From Candidatus Rhodoluna planktonica (GTDB taxonomy: Bacteria; Actinomycetota; Actinomycetes; Actinomycetales; Microbacteriaceae): a DNA stretch of 64,000 bases. Position numbers and translations under genes: made by a program. This document shows positions 1-14,012 of this stretch, piece after piece. The notes below the pieces were generated by a model. The model had not been told where the DNA came from, ran no database searches, and saw nothing but the letters and a program-made list of their open reading frames with translations. Every line of letters starts with the position of its first letter. The first letter of the stretch is position 1. The stretch is taken from NCBI RefSeq assembly GCF_001854225.1, contig NZ_CP015208.1, forward strand, positions 868,001-932,000, written 5' to 3'.

Positions 1-1289
1 CCGAGCGGTCGAGGTTCGGCACCCGGATATGGAGAAAGCAAGATACTCACCGCATCTGCGCCAAATTGACCAAGCGGACCTGGCTCAACGCTAACCACCA
101 AAGTAGCCCCTGGCATCGCTAGACCGGCCAGTTCAAGATTGACCGCATCCACTAATTGGGCGGCTGCCTTGACTCGGATTTCGCTGACCTTGGCTGCCAG
201 AGATCTGGCTTCGCTTTCACAAAGCTCAACTTTTTCTCGAAGACTGTTCAAGCCATCCTCGGCAAAATCAAGTTGGTCAAGCTGACGTTGAGCCTCAGTT
301 TGCAAAGTGAGCAGATCTTCAATCGTTCCAGGATATTTTCTAAGCAGTGCGTTCAACGCAGCACGTCGAGATTGGGCAGCATCCAATTCAGTTTCGGCTG
401 CCCCCTCAAGATCACCCAAATATTGAGCCAGGTCTAGGGCGGCATCACGCACCAGGTCATTAGCCTCGGCTAAGCGCCCAGAGATGGCCTCTAATTTTGC
501 ATCAAATAGGACCGGGTCTAGGGATTTTTTGGCTAGGCCAATTAGAGAGATTGCATCCTGGTCAGAAAAATCGCTAGAGAGGGCTTCATGAGCTGAAGCT
601 GCGGCTTGACGGATGCTAGCAAGATTTTCAAGGAGGGTGATTCGATCGCTCAACTGTTCAAGTTCACCCGGCTGGGGATTCACCTCAGAGATTTGCTCCA
701 GCAGATATCTAAGATCTGAAATCTTCGTTTCTCGGTTCGCCAGAGAGGCCTCGAAGTTAGCTAACTCATCGCTGGCCTCACGCCAACGTTGGTAAGCACT
801 TTGATACTCAAGCAGCAAAACTGAAAGTTCGCCTCCAGCCGCCGAGTCAAGAGCCTCTCTTTGGGCTGCTGACGTCTTCAACCTAATTTGATCTGCCTGG
901 CCATGCACCACAACTAACTCGGCAGCCAACTCGCTCAAGGCCGAAACAGGTATAGCCCGCCCTTGAAGGGCCGCCTTGGAGCGCCCCTCAGAGTTAACCG
1001 AACGATTGACGATTAGCTCGCCCTCGCTGAGCTCTGAGCCCAAATTTTCGAGGGCAATTTGAATTGCTGTCGAGTTAGAGATTAGCCAGCGACCTTCAAC
1101 ATAAGCCTGAGTTTGCGATTTTCGAATGGTTGATGAATCGGCCCGCTCTCCCAGTAACAAACCAAGAGCGCTGAGCACCATAGTTTTTCCGGCTCCGGTT
1201 TCACCGGAAAGTACGGTAAGGCCGCGATCGAAATGCAGCCTTGCCTCTTCGATAACGCCGAGGTCTTTGATGTAAATTTCATCAATCAC
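1..1289 (-). CDS. recN: DNA repair protein RecN, partial (C-terminus off the left edge)
   Basis: RecN is an SMC-like ATPase that acts with RecA in double-strand break repair. About 429 residues are visible. The N-terminus reads IDEIYIKDLGVIEEA and carries a Walker A motif, GETGAGKT, near residues 29-36. A long Ala/Glu/Leu-rich stretch follows, as expected for the coiled-coil arms. The visible part ends in the NPGEPPRPL-like segment (here SPYPGAEPRPLG) that precedes the SGGE signature of RecN, so only the C-terminal ATPase lobe is missing. The start is a GTG at 1289, three bases after the nadK stop codon; the frame stays open to the window edge. It is the last visible gene of the tlyA-nadK-recN run, a common actinobacterial arrangement. 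Recognition is by motif and context. Confidence 0.93.
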   Translation of the reverse strand, partial: MIDEIYIKDLGVIEEARLHFDRGLTVLSGETGAGKTMVLSALGLLLGERADSSTIRKSQTQAYVEGRWLISNSTAIQIALENLGSELSEGELIVNRSVNSEGRSKAALQGRAIPVSALSELAAELVVVHGQADQIRLKTSAAQREALDSAAGGELSVLLLEYQSAYQRWREASDELANFEASLANRETKISDLRYLLEQISEVNPQPGELEQLSDRITLLENLASIRQAAASAHEALSSDFSDQDAISLIGLAKKSLDPVLFDAKLEAISGRLAEANDLVRDAALDLAQYLGDLEGAAETELDAAQSRRAALNALLRKYPGTIEDLLTLQTEAQRQLDQLDFAEDGLNSLREKVELCESEARSLAAKVSEIRVKAAAQLVDAVNLELAGLAMPGATLVVSVEPGPLGQFGADAVSILLSPYPGAEPRPL

Positions 1290-1292
1290 AAG

Positions 1293-2228
1293 CTAGACCC
1301 GTTCGTTTGCAGCCGGCCCGCGCCAACCGGCAACCGGTAGTGCAAATTTCTGAACCAGTCGCTTGGTAAAAGTAGTCTGCTGAACACTTGCCAAACGAAC
1401 TGGATTTTTTGACTTACTTACCTGAACTCGGGCGCCTGCAGGAAGTTCGGTTGAACGCCTGCCATCACACCAGAGCGTGCCGCTGCCAACGCTGCGCTGG
1501 AGCACCTCGACTGCCACCTGCGCTTCGGGGTGTACCACAAGCGGTTTTGCAAAGAGCGCATGTGCGCTGAGCGGCACGACTAGCAGAGCATCGATTGTTG
1601 GCCAAACAATTGGCCCACCGGCAGAGAAAGCATAAGCCGTTGAACCGGTTGGTGTTGACACAATCATGCCATCGCAGCCAAAGCTGGAAAGCGGTTGGCC
1701 ATCGATTTCGAGAACCACTTCAAGCATGCGTTCACGAGAGCTTTTTTCGACAGTGGCCTCATTTAGAGCCCAGGTTTCATAAACAGTTTTGCCATCAACC
1801 TGAACCTCGACGTCTAAAGTAAGTCGGTCAGTTACCTGGTAACTGCGTTCGATAATGTGCTGAATTGTCGATTCAATCTCTTCGCGCTCACTGTCGGCCA
1901 AGAAACCCACATGCCCCAAATTGATTCCCATAAGCGGGACGGCGCTTTCTCGCACAATTTCTGCAGCTTTGAGGATTGTGCCATCGCCACCGAAAACAAC
2001 AGCAAGCTCGAGGTCAGCGACGTGCACATCTGAACCAAGTTCTTTAACAGCCGTGATGGTTGAAGCGGTCGCCCCTTGGGACTCGTTGAAGTTGCGGTAG
2101 TCATTCAATTCGCCAGAACTCATAACTGGCGTGATTCCGCTTTCGACAAGCCGTTCAATTAAAAACTGGCCAACTTCGATGGCTTCGAGCCTGCGAGTGT
2201 GGGTGACAATCAGCACATTACGTTGCAT
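1293..2228 (-). CDS. nadK: NAD kinase
   Basis: Phosphorylates NAD to NADP in the cytoplasm. The 311-aa protein has the family hallmarks: GGDGT at residues 80-84, the GINLGHVGFLA segment at 101-111, the NE pair at 156-157 (ALNEATVEK) and TPTGSTAYAFSAGGP at 192-206. Length is normal for the actinobacterial enzyme. Its ATG follows the tlyA stop codon with no base between, and recN begins three bases after its own stop, so the three genes are probably translated from one message. No fusion or missing motif was seen. Confidence 0.96.
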   Translation of the reverse strand: MQRNVLIVTHTRRLEAIEVGQFLIERLVESGITPVMSSGELNDYRNFNESQGATASTITAVKELGSDVHVADLELAVVFGGDGTILKAAEIVRESAVPLMGINLGHVGFLADSEREEIESTIQHIIERSYQVTDRLTLDVEVQVDGKTVYETWALNEATVEKSSRERMLEVVLEIDGQPLSSFGCDGMIVSTPTGSTAYAFSAGGPIVWPTIDALLVVPLSAHALFAKPLVVHPEAQVAVEVLQRSVGSGTLWCDGRRSTELPAGARVQVSKSKNPVRLASVQQTTFTKRLVQKFALPVAGWRGPAANERV

Positions 2229-3056
2229 TTATACCCCTTTGGCTACCGACTCGATTTGCTGCATCCATTGTGACTTATTTGGCAACACATTTGGACTAAT
2301 CCACAGGACGTATTCTTGGTTGCCATGGGTACCGGGTAGTTCAGAACGAACCAATCCGCAAATTCCCAGCCCTAACCTTTCGGCCTCGTCGACCACCTGA
2401 TTAATTGCGCCGGCACGCAAGCGATGATCATTTACCAGCCCATTTGCACTCAGGGATTGTTTGCCAACTTCAAATTGGGGCTTGATCAACAAAACTAAAT
2501 CAGCCAAAGGAGCAACCGTTTTGATTTGCTCCAAAACCATGGTCAAAGAAATGAAACTCAGATCCGCAACTACCAAATCAAACTTTGGATTAAGGGAACC
2601 GAAATTTGATTCAAATTTTGAACCGGCCAGCTTCGACGCTAGCGACTGCGGGCTTAGGTCACGAGCGTTGAATCCCTCGATAGCGGAAACCCTGGAATTT
2701 TGCGCCAATTCAGGCACCATTTGATCGTGGCCAACATCGAGAGCTACGACGTGCGCCACACCTCGCCGCAATAAAACATCAGTAAAGCCACCAGTTGATG
2801 CACCAACATCCAAGGCAATTTTTCCAACCAGTTCGATTTCAGCGAATTGATCCAAAGCTTTGGCTAACTTGTGCCCCGCTCTCGAAACATAATCAACAGC
2901 CTCAAGTACTGCTATCTCGGCATCCTCTGTGACTGGCTGAGAGGCCTTTCGACCCAGGTTTCCAGAAACTAAAACACGATTTGCTTCAATCAGGCTTGCT
3001 GCTTGGTTTCTTGATCTTGCGAGCCCGCGCTCGACTAAGGCTAGGTCTAGGCGCAC
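2229..3056 (-). CDS. tlyA: TlyA-family rRNA 2'-O-methyltransferase / hemolysin-like protein
   Basis: TlyA proteins methylate 16S and 23S rRNA ribose 2'-hydroxyls (capreomycin target sites in mycobacteria). This 275-aa protein has an N-terminal S4 RNA-binding domain (residues 1-60, starting RLDLALVERGLARSR) and a FtsJ-like SAM-binding domain with GKIALDVGASTGGFTD at 78-93, VVADLSFISL near 160 and a late LLIKPQFEVG motif. A short Ser/Asn/Phe-rich insertion (SKFESNFGSLNPKF) precedes VVADLSF. The start is GTG at 3056, three bases after the stop of a 44-aa ORF. Substrate specificity is inferred from family. Confidence 0.93.
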   Translation of the reverse strand: MRLDLALVERGLARSRNQAASLIEANRVLVSGNLGRKASQPVTEDAEIAVLEAVDYVSRAGHKLAKALDQFAEIELVGKIALDVGASTGGFTDVLLRRGVAHVVALDVGHDQMVPELAQNSRVSAIEGFNARDLSPQSLASKLAGSKFESNFGSLNPKFDLVVADLSFISLTMVLEQIKTVAPLADLVLLIKPQFEVGKQSLSANGLVNDHRLRAGAINQVVDEAERLGLGICGLVRSELPGTHGNQEYVLWISPNVLPNKSQWMQQIESVAKGV

Positions 3057-3059
3057 AGG

Positions 3060-3194
3060 TTAGTTTTCCGAACTATTGAGTTCGGCTTCAAGCTTTTCGC
3101 GCAGTTCATTGATTGCCGTGGGCTGTTGCTCCAGCGGTAACTCCCCGATTTGTTCAAGTGCGGCCAACATCTGCTCTTCAAAATCTTGCGACAT
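3060..3194 (-). CDS. Small acidic helical protein, 44 aa, unknown function
   Basis: A 44-codon ORF that begins MSQDFEEQMLAALEQIGELP and ends in ELNSSEN. It is acidic and predicted helical or coiled-coil by composition, with no Cys and no membrane segment. It fills the gap between the HAD phosphatase and tlyA and ends three bases before the tlyA GTG. A TAGGCT box sits exactly six bases upstream of its ATG, the same arrangement seen before dapF, thyX and other genes here, which suggests a leaderless message that also carries tlyA-nadK-recN. Small acidic ORFs at this position occur in other actinobacteria as far as I recall, but I cannot name a family. An overlapping 60-codon frame on the same strand is not favoured. 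Confidence 0.7.
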   Translation of the reverse strand: MSQDFEEQMLAALEQIGELPLEQQPTAINELREKLEAELNSSEN

Positions 3195-3200
3195 ACCAAT

Positions 3201-3206
3201 AGCCTA
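3201..3206 (-). promoter_or_regulatory. Candidate -10 box (TAGGCT) for the 44-aa ORF-tlyA-nadK-recN run
   Basis: TAGGCT lies six bases before the ATG at 3194 and overlaps the TAG stop codon of the HAD phosphatase. No Shine-Dalgarno fits in the gap, so a leaderless transcript is inferred. Confidence 0.5.
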
Positions 3207-4190
3207 TTCGTAGAGTTCTGGTTCGACATCTAGACCGTAGATCGGCGTTGAACTACTCCAGATAAGTGCAGTTGTAGCCTTCAGAGCGCCGAGCGACTTG
3301 GGGTCACCGGCGGTAACCCTGACCTTGTTTCCCAGCAGTTCAACTTCGGCCCCAGAACACTTATAGCCCCGTTTAGTTTGCTTAGGTGACTCGTATTTTC
3401 CGAGAATCTCCGTCAAATCACCAAGGATGTATGTAGGTCTGGACTCTGCTTTAGCGGCAAGCAATTCCTTGCGTGTGCAGACACCGGTCATCACAACCGC
3501 AGAGTCAATTCCGCTTCTGTTGGCACCCAGGATGTCAGTGTCTAGTCGGTCTCCGATGAAAAGCGTGGCCGAACCCGGAATTCCAAAATGTTCTAGCGCT
3601 GTGCCAAAAATAGCCGGTTCAGGTTTACCCGCGACTGTCGGCAATTGCCCGACAGCAGTGTGTATTGCTGAAATCAAAGTGCCGTTGCCGGGCGCCATCC
3701 CTTTATCTTGTGGGATAGTCCAATCAGAGTTGGTCGCAAACCATTTGGCACCTTTTTGGATCGCGTAGCTAGCCTCAGCCAACATGTGCCAGGCAACATC
3801 AGGTGAAAATCCCTGAATTACCGCTGCCGGCATTTCGTCAACCGTTGAAACGACTTCGAACCCGGCTTTGGTCACTTGATCTCTCAAACCTTCGCCGCCG
3901 ACCACCAGGACTCGAGATCCTGCCGGCATTGACTTGGATAGCAACTCAGCTCCGGTGCGGGCAGAGCTGATGATGCTGCTGGGGTCTACTGGTAAACCAA
4001 ATTCAGCTAGCTGCGCCGCAATCGTTTCTGGTTTTCTCGACGAATTATTGGTGACAAAACCAACCGGAATACCTGACCGCTGAAGCGAAACAATAGAGTC
4101 AACCGCACCATCAATGGCACGTTTACCCTCATAGATAACGCCGTCGAGGTCAGCTAGGAAAAGTTGGTAGGAAGAGCGAAAATTAGTCAC
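3204..4190 (-). CDS. HAD-IIA family phosphatase (NagD/p-nitrophenylphosphatase-like)
   Basis: A HAD-superfamily phosphohydrolase with a type IIA cap, about 328 aa. Visible motifs: LADLDGVIY (nucleophile D14 and general acid D16), FVTNNSS at 45-51, VAGKPEP with Lys near 189, and FIGDRLDTDI at 211-220 with the metal-binding acids. The C-terminal 60-70 residues after the HAD core form an extra domain seen in actinobacterial members. I chose the GTG at 4190: it gives the expected N-terminus just before the first motif and overlaps the upstream gene by 8 nt. The open frame further upstream is only the low-complexity tail of that gene read in another frame. The physiological substrate is unknown; family members dephosphorylate sugar phosphates or 2-phosphoglycolate. 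Confidence 0.9.
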   Translation of the reverse strand: MTNFRSSYQLFLADLDGVIYEGKRAIDGAVDSIVSLQRSGIPVGFVTNNSSRKPETIAAQLAEFGLPVDPSSIISSARTGAELLSKSMPAGSRVLVVGGEGLRDQVTKAGFEVVSTVDEMPAAVIQGFSPDVAWHMLAEASYAIQKGAKWFATNSDWTIPQDKGMAPGNGTLISAIHTAVGQLPTVAGKPEPAIFGTALEHFGIPGSATLFIGDRLDTDILGANRSGIDSAVVMTGVCTRKELLAAKAESRPTYILGDLTEILGKYESPKQTKRGYKCSGAEVELLGNKVRVTAGDPKSLGALKATTALIWSSSTPIYGLDVEPELYE

Positions 4191-5499
4191 GTTTGCCTCG
4201 CTTCGGTGATTCTCCGGAGCCAAAATCGCGGTTTCGACTGCCTTCGCGAGGCCTTCTCGGCGCCGAGCTTGATCTCGAAGACGAGGATTCCGAAGAGTCA
4301 CGAGTGCTCGATGATGAATCTCGGTTGTAAGGACGATCACCATCACGACGAACCGGACGATCACCATCACGACGAACCGGACGATCACCATCACGACGAA
4401 CCGGACGATCACCATTACGACTAGTCGACCCGTACCCGGCACGCGACGGGGCCCTTGGCTCGCGTCTATCATCCGAACGGCCCTGATAAGAATCACGGCT
4501 GCGCTCGCTAAATTCAGTGCGTTCAGGCAGCACTGGGATTTCGATCTCTTCGATGACTTCAAAAACTTCTTCATCGGGCGCGTATTTGGCCTCGATTGCA
4601 GCTTCGGCCCGTTGCGCAAGTTTCAGCCACTGCTTTGCCTCGGCAGTGCGACCCAATATCTCGCAGGTGTCTGAATAGGCGTAGAACAACGAAGCGGAGT
4701 AGTCAAAAACTCGCTCGGGATTCAACTCAGGAATCTGAAGCTCTGCTAAAGCGGCCTCGTTCTCACCCAGGTCTAGTCGAGCACCGGACATTGCAATCGC
4801 TAAATTAACCCGAACATCTGGCGAAAGTGAAGAACGATCAACCGCACGTCCGAGTTCGAGGGCCTTCTTGGGTCTACCCAAACCGCGTTCAGAGTCGACC
4901 ATGATTGGCAACTGGTCGTTCGAGCCAGAAATACGCCTAAATGTGGTTAGTTCCCTAAGCGCTAAAGCGTAATCACCAACGGCATAGGCAGTTACTCCTA
5001 CAGTTTCACGCACTATCGCGATACGTCCAGCACGCTCAGCGGCAGCCATAGCATGGCGATGTGCCAACTCTGGATCCTGGTCTGCCAAAATGGAAACCAT
5101 CGCTAGATGGCGCGCCACGCGTTCAGCGTTTTCGGCGCTCAAAGTTTTCAATTGAACTCGAATACCGAGTTCTAGATCCTTTTCGGTAATTTCCTCAGGA
5201 ATTGGCGGGCTCTTTGGCTTATTTGGATCAATTGGTCGCGCAACCCGCTGTTGCCAGGCGGGACGTTCGTAATTCTGTTGTTCAGCACGTCCGCTGGCAG
5301 AATTCTCGCGGTTGTCGCGGCCACCTCGGCCTTGACCCGAACCGGCATTACCGCCACGGCCGATTCCTCGACCAAACCTATCGCCAGGGGCCTGTCGCTT
5401 ATTTGAATCATCCGAACTGCGACGTTGTCCAAACGAACGAGCTGAACCATCTCGACCGGAAAAATCACGATTTTCGCGTCCAGAATTTCTTTCGTTCAT
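4183..5499 (-). CDS. TPR-like protein with Arg/Gly- and Ser/Arg-rich disordered ends
   Basis: A 438-aa cytoplasmic protein. Residues 1-80 are rich in Arg, Gly, Ser and Asn. Residues about 100-310 are Ala/Leu/Glu-rich paired helices resembling tetratricopeptide repeats (for example YALALRELTTFRRI and LGRTAEAKQWLKLA). The last 120 residues return to Arg/Asp/Ser/Pro-rich low complexity, with the 8-residue unit GDRPVRRD repeated three times in perfect DNA copies. The start is ATG 5499 with an AAGGAG site five bases ahead; a TTG one codon upstream is less likely. It follows the rRNA terminator and overlaps the HAD phosphatase by 8 nt. The core resembles a conserved actinobacterial protein found next to this phosphatase. 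RNA binding by the RGG/RS-like tails is only a guess. Confidence 0.85.
   Translation of the reverse strand: MNERNSGRENRDFSGRDGSARSFGQRRSSDDSNKRQAPGDRFGRGIGRGGNAGSGQGRGGRDNRENSASGRAEQQNYERPAWQQRVARPIDPNKPKSPPIPEEITEKDLELGIRVQLKTLSAENAERVARHLAMVSILADQDPELAHRHAMAAAERAGRIAIVRETVGVTAYAVGDYALALRELTTFRRISGSNDQLPIMVDSERGLGRPKKALELGRAVDRSSLSPDVRVNLAIAMSGARLDLGENEAALAELQIPELNPERVFDYSASLFYAYSDTCEILGRTAEAKQWLKLAQRAEAAIEAKYAPDEEVFEVIEEIEIPVLPERTEFSERSRDSYQGRSDDRREPRAPSRAGYGSTSRNGDRPVRRDGDRPVRRDGDRPVRRDGDRPYNRDSSSSTRDSSESSSSRSSSAPRRPREGSRNRDFGSGESPKRGKRD
4331..4420. repeat. 24-bp tandem repeat (3 perfect copies plus a degenerate fourth)
   Basis: The unit GGACGATCACCATCACGACG-AACC is present at 4331-4354, 4355-4378 and 4379-4402, followed by a partial diverged copy to about 4420. 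On the coding (minus) strand it encodes the RDGDRPVR octapeptide repeated in the tail of the TPR-like protein. Being a multiple of three, copy-number change keeps the frame. Identical copies suggest recent slippage. Confidence 0.9.
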
Positions 5500-5520
5500 C
5501 AAATCTCCTTGGGCTTAAAG

Positions 5521-5553
5521 CAAAATGGCCACCTCAAAGAGGTGGCCATTTTG
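5521..5553 (-). terminator. rRNA operon terminator hairpin
   Basis: A perfect 15-bp inverted repeat (CAAAATGGCCACCTC, loop AAA, then its complement) just past the 5S gene and 22 bases before the next ORF. The right arm ends ATTTTG followed by CTTT on the transcribed strand. Confidence 0.85.
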
Positions 5554-5561
5554 TAAATTAA

Positions 5562-5679
5562 GTCCGGCGGTGTCCTACTCTCCCACAAGGTCACCCTTGC
5601 AGTACCATCGGCGCAGGAGGTCTTAGCTTCTGGGTTCGGAATGTAACCAGGCGTTTCCCCTCCGCTATGGCCGCCGAAA
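5562..5679 (-). rRNA. rrf: 5S ribosomal RNA
   Basis: Recognised by the conserved actinobacterial 5S sequence on the minus strand: 5' GTTTCGGCGGCCATAGCGG, internal CCGAACCCAGAAGCTAAG, and 3' GTGGGAGAGTAGGACACCGC. The end helix pairs CGGCGG near 5675 with CCGCCG near 5566. Length is about 118 nt; the exact ends could shift by a base or two. Confidence 0.96.
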
Positions 5680-5746
5680 CACTATTGAGTTATGTTTCAT
5701 TGACACACAGTGAGTGTGTTTTTTGGGTTCCCATACCTCGGGAACC

Positions 5747-10783
<5,037 letters not shown>

Positions 10784-11016
10784 AAATGTTTTCGAGACAA
10801 GCTCGAAGTTTTACGAAAGCGCCGGAAAATTGGCGCCTCAGCTTGATCTGACTAAATCAGAATGTCATCTGACAATCTGTCTAATCCAATTTTTTTGTTA
10901 CTGAATTGCTTCAGCAACAAATTTGTTGGCATCGACATTGTGCACACTGTTGAGTTCTCAAGGATCAGATGCATCTGGGAGTCTGTCTCGCGACTCGCCT
11001 CCAGAGCAACTTCACA

Positions 11017-11044
11017 AACTTACCACGAAACTGTTTCTTGTCAA
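11017..11044 (-). promoter_or_regulatory. Candidate rRNA promoter P2
   Basis: TTGACA at 11044-11039, a 16-base spacer and TAAGTT at 11022-11017. The -35 is perfect and the -10 weak. It would give a leader of about 225 nt before 16S. Confidence 0.55.
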
Positions 11045-11191
11045 ATCTGACACGAACTTTTTTTCTTGGAAGAAGTTCATCCTAAACGTCAGAGCGCAAG
11101 CCTGCAAGAGGCTTTTTGCCTGAGATTAGGATTTGTTGCACTTGAGCCGGTGATCTCTGCGGATCTTCCAAACTTTGGGCAACGAATAGAT

Positions 11192-11220
11192 ACATTACGG
11201 ACAGATAACGGACTTGTCAA
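11192..11220 (-). promoter_or_regulatory. Candidate rRNA promoter P1
   Basis: TTGACA at 11220-11215, a 17-base spacer and TAATGT at 11197-11192. It lies about 65 bases past the tyrS stop codon. The perfect -35 and optimal spacing make it the best promoter ahead of the rRNA genes. Confidence 0.65.
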
Positions 11221-11285
11221 ATCGAAAGTCGATATTCATTCGGAATTTTTCTAAAGTCTTGATTTATAGGGGTTTTAGTGGTGGT

Positions 11286-12584
11286 CTAGCCGACGATTAA
11301 GCCAGCTAAAGTCTTTTTTCCACGACGCAGGATTGCGTATTTTTGGTGAAAAAGTTCGTTCAGGACTGCATTTTCGTCAGTCACTTTTGCGTTATTCAAG
11401 TAGACGCCACCCTCAGCAATAGCGCGCCGGCCAGCGCTGAGGCTTGAAACTAAGCCAGTGTCAACCAGCAACTGCGCGATTGAGACACCCAATTGAGTGT
11501 TGCTCCTCGGTAATTCGCCTAAAGCTGCACCCAGAGTTTGCTCATCCAGGGTAGCTAGATCGCCTTGACCAAACAGCGCTGCCGAAGCCGCAATGGCTGC
11601 CTCGACTGCCGCTACGGAGTGCACCAGAGCGGTTACCTCATATGCCAAACGTTTTTGAGCGGCCCGAAGATGCGGCGCTGACTCGGTTTGAGCCGCCAAG
11701 TCTTCGATTTCTGCCCTGGTCAAAAATGTGAAGACCTTGAGTCGATCGATAACGTCGGCATCATCGACATTCAGCCAAAACTGATAAAACGCGTATGGGC
11801 TAGTTAGTTCTTCATCTAGCCAAACCGCGTTGCCCTCTGATTTGCCAAACTTTTTGCCGTCTTTGTTCGTGATCAGCGGCGTAGCCATGGCGTGGGCACT
11901 TTTACCCTCGACTTTGTGAATAAGGTCAGTACCGCTAGTCAGATTGCCCCACTGGTCTGATCCCCCGGTCTGCAGCAAGCAATCGTACTGTCGGAAAAGT
12001 TCGAGGAAATCGTAACCCTGCAAAATTTGGTAGCTGAATTCGGTGTAGCTGATCCCGTGCTCCGAATTGAGCCTTGCTGAGACCGCATCTTTAGCCAGCA
12101 TCTTTCCTACTCGGAAGTGCTTGCCAATTTCACGAAGAAAATCAATCGCGCTGAGCGGTGCAGTCCAATCAAGGTTGTTCACCAAGCGGGCAGCGTTTTC
12201 ACCCTCAAAAGACAAAAACCTAGAAGCCTGGCGGCCAAGGCGCTCGACCCACTCGGAAACAGTCTCTTTAGTGTTCAGGGTTCGCTCTGAGGTTGGTCGC
12301 GGGTCACCAATCAACCCGGTTGAGCCTCCGATTAGAGCCAGCGGTTTGTGCCCAGCAAGCTGAAGTCGGCGCAGCGTGAGCAATTGCACTAGGTTGCCCA
12401 GGTGAAGACTTGGGGCAGTTGGATCGAAACCGCAGTAGTAGGTGATCGGGCCAGAGTTGAGTGTTTTGCGAAGTTCTTCCTCGTCGGTGGAAATCGCAAC
12501 CAAGCCTCGCCACTTCAACTCATCGAGGAGATCGGCAAAAGACGGGTCGTTTGATTGCCCCCGCAAATATTCAACAGTTGCCAT
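11286..12584 (-). CDS. tyrS: Tyrosine--tRNA ligase
   Basis: Class I aminoacyl-tRNA synthetase charging tRNA-Tyr; 432 aa. The HIGH-type motif is HLGN at residues 61-64 (preceded by DPTAPSL), and the KMSKS-type loop is KFGKS at 245-249. YxxxQ and D specificity segments (SYQILQGYDFLEL, TGGSDQWGN) are present, and an S4-like RNA-binding domain fills the last 70 residues. The ATG at 12584 has a GAGG site upstream inside the end of argH; the two genes are two bases apart. It is the last gene of the infC-pheST-arg block, placed right before the rRNA promoters, with no clear terminator between. Confidence 0.97.
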   Translation of the reverse strand: MATVEYLRGQSNDPSFADLLDELKWRGLVAISTDEEELRKTLNSGPITYYCGFDPTAPSLHLGNLVQLLTLRRLQLAGHKPLALIGGSTGLIGDPRPTSERTLNTKETVSEWVERLGRQASRFLSFEGENAARLVNNLDWTAPLSAIDFLREIGKHFRVGKMLAKDAVSARLNSEHGISYTEFSYQILQGYDFLELFRQYDCLLQTGGSDQWGNLTSGTDLIHKVEGKSAHAMATPLITNKDGKKFGKSEGNAVWLDEELTSPYAFYQFWLNVDDADVIDRLKVFTFLTRAEIEDLAAQTESAPHLRAAQKRLAYEVTALVHSVAAVEAAIAASAALFGQGDLATLDEQTLGAALGELPRSNTQLGVSIAQLLVDTGLVSSLSAGRRAIAEGGVYLNNAKVTDENAVLNELFHQKYAILRRGKKTLAGLIVG

Positions 12585-12586
12585 TT

Positions 12587-14008
<1,422 letters not shown>

Positions 14009-14012
14009 CTAC

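Larger units (their letters stand above)
10784..11285 (-). other. rRNA operon leader and promoter region
   Basis: Five hundred bases with no convincing gene between tyrS and 16S. On the transcribed strand it contains two candidate promoters, the actinobacterial leader element TTGAGAACTCAACAGTGTGC (10942-10961), a GGCGCC/GGCGC hairpin near 10820-10838 and a TCGAG-ACAAG-CTCGA hairpin near 10794-10808 just ahead of 16S. The small open frames here have no ribosome-binding sites or coding character. Confidence 0.75.

Noticed and set aside
4331-4420. CRISPR-like repeat array
   Set aside because: Repeats are directly adjacent without spacers and in frame in a coding sequence.
4164-4424. Plus-strand frame rich in HHHDEPDD
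   Set aside because: It is the 24-bp repeat of the TPR gene read backwards; no start context and no independent support.
4191-4619. N-terminal extension of the HAD phosphatase
   Set aside because: Reads the repetitive tail of the upstream gene in another frame; the family N-terminus fits GTG 4190.
11100-11119. AAGCCT-GCAAG-AGGCTT hairpin with T-run as a terminator
   Set aside because: The T-run is on the plus strand, where no gene leads into it; tyrS and rRNA are on the minus strand.
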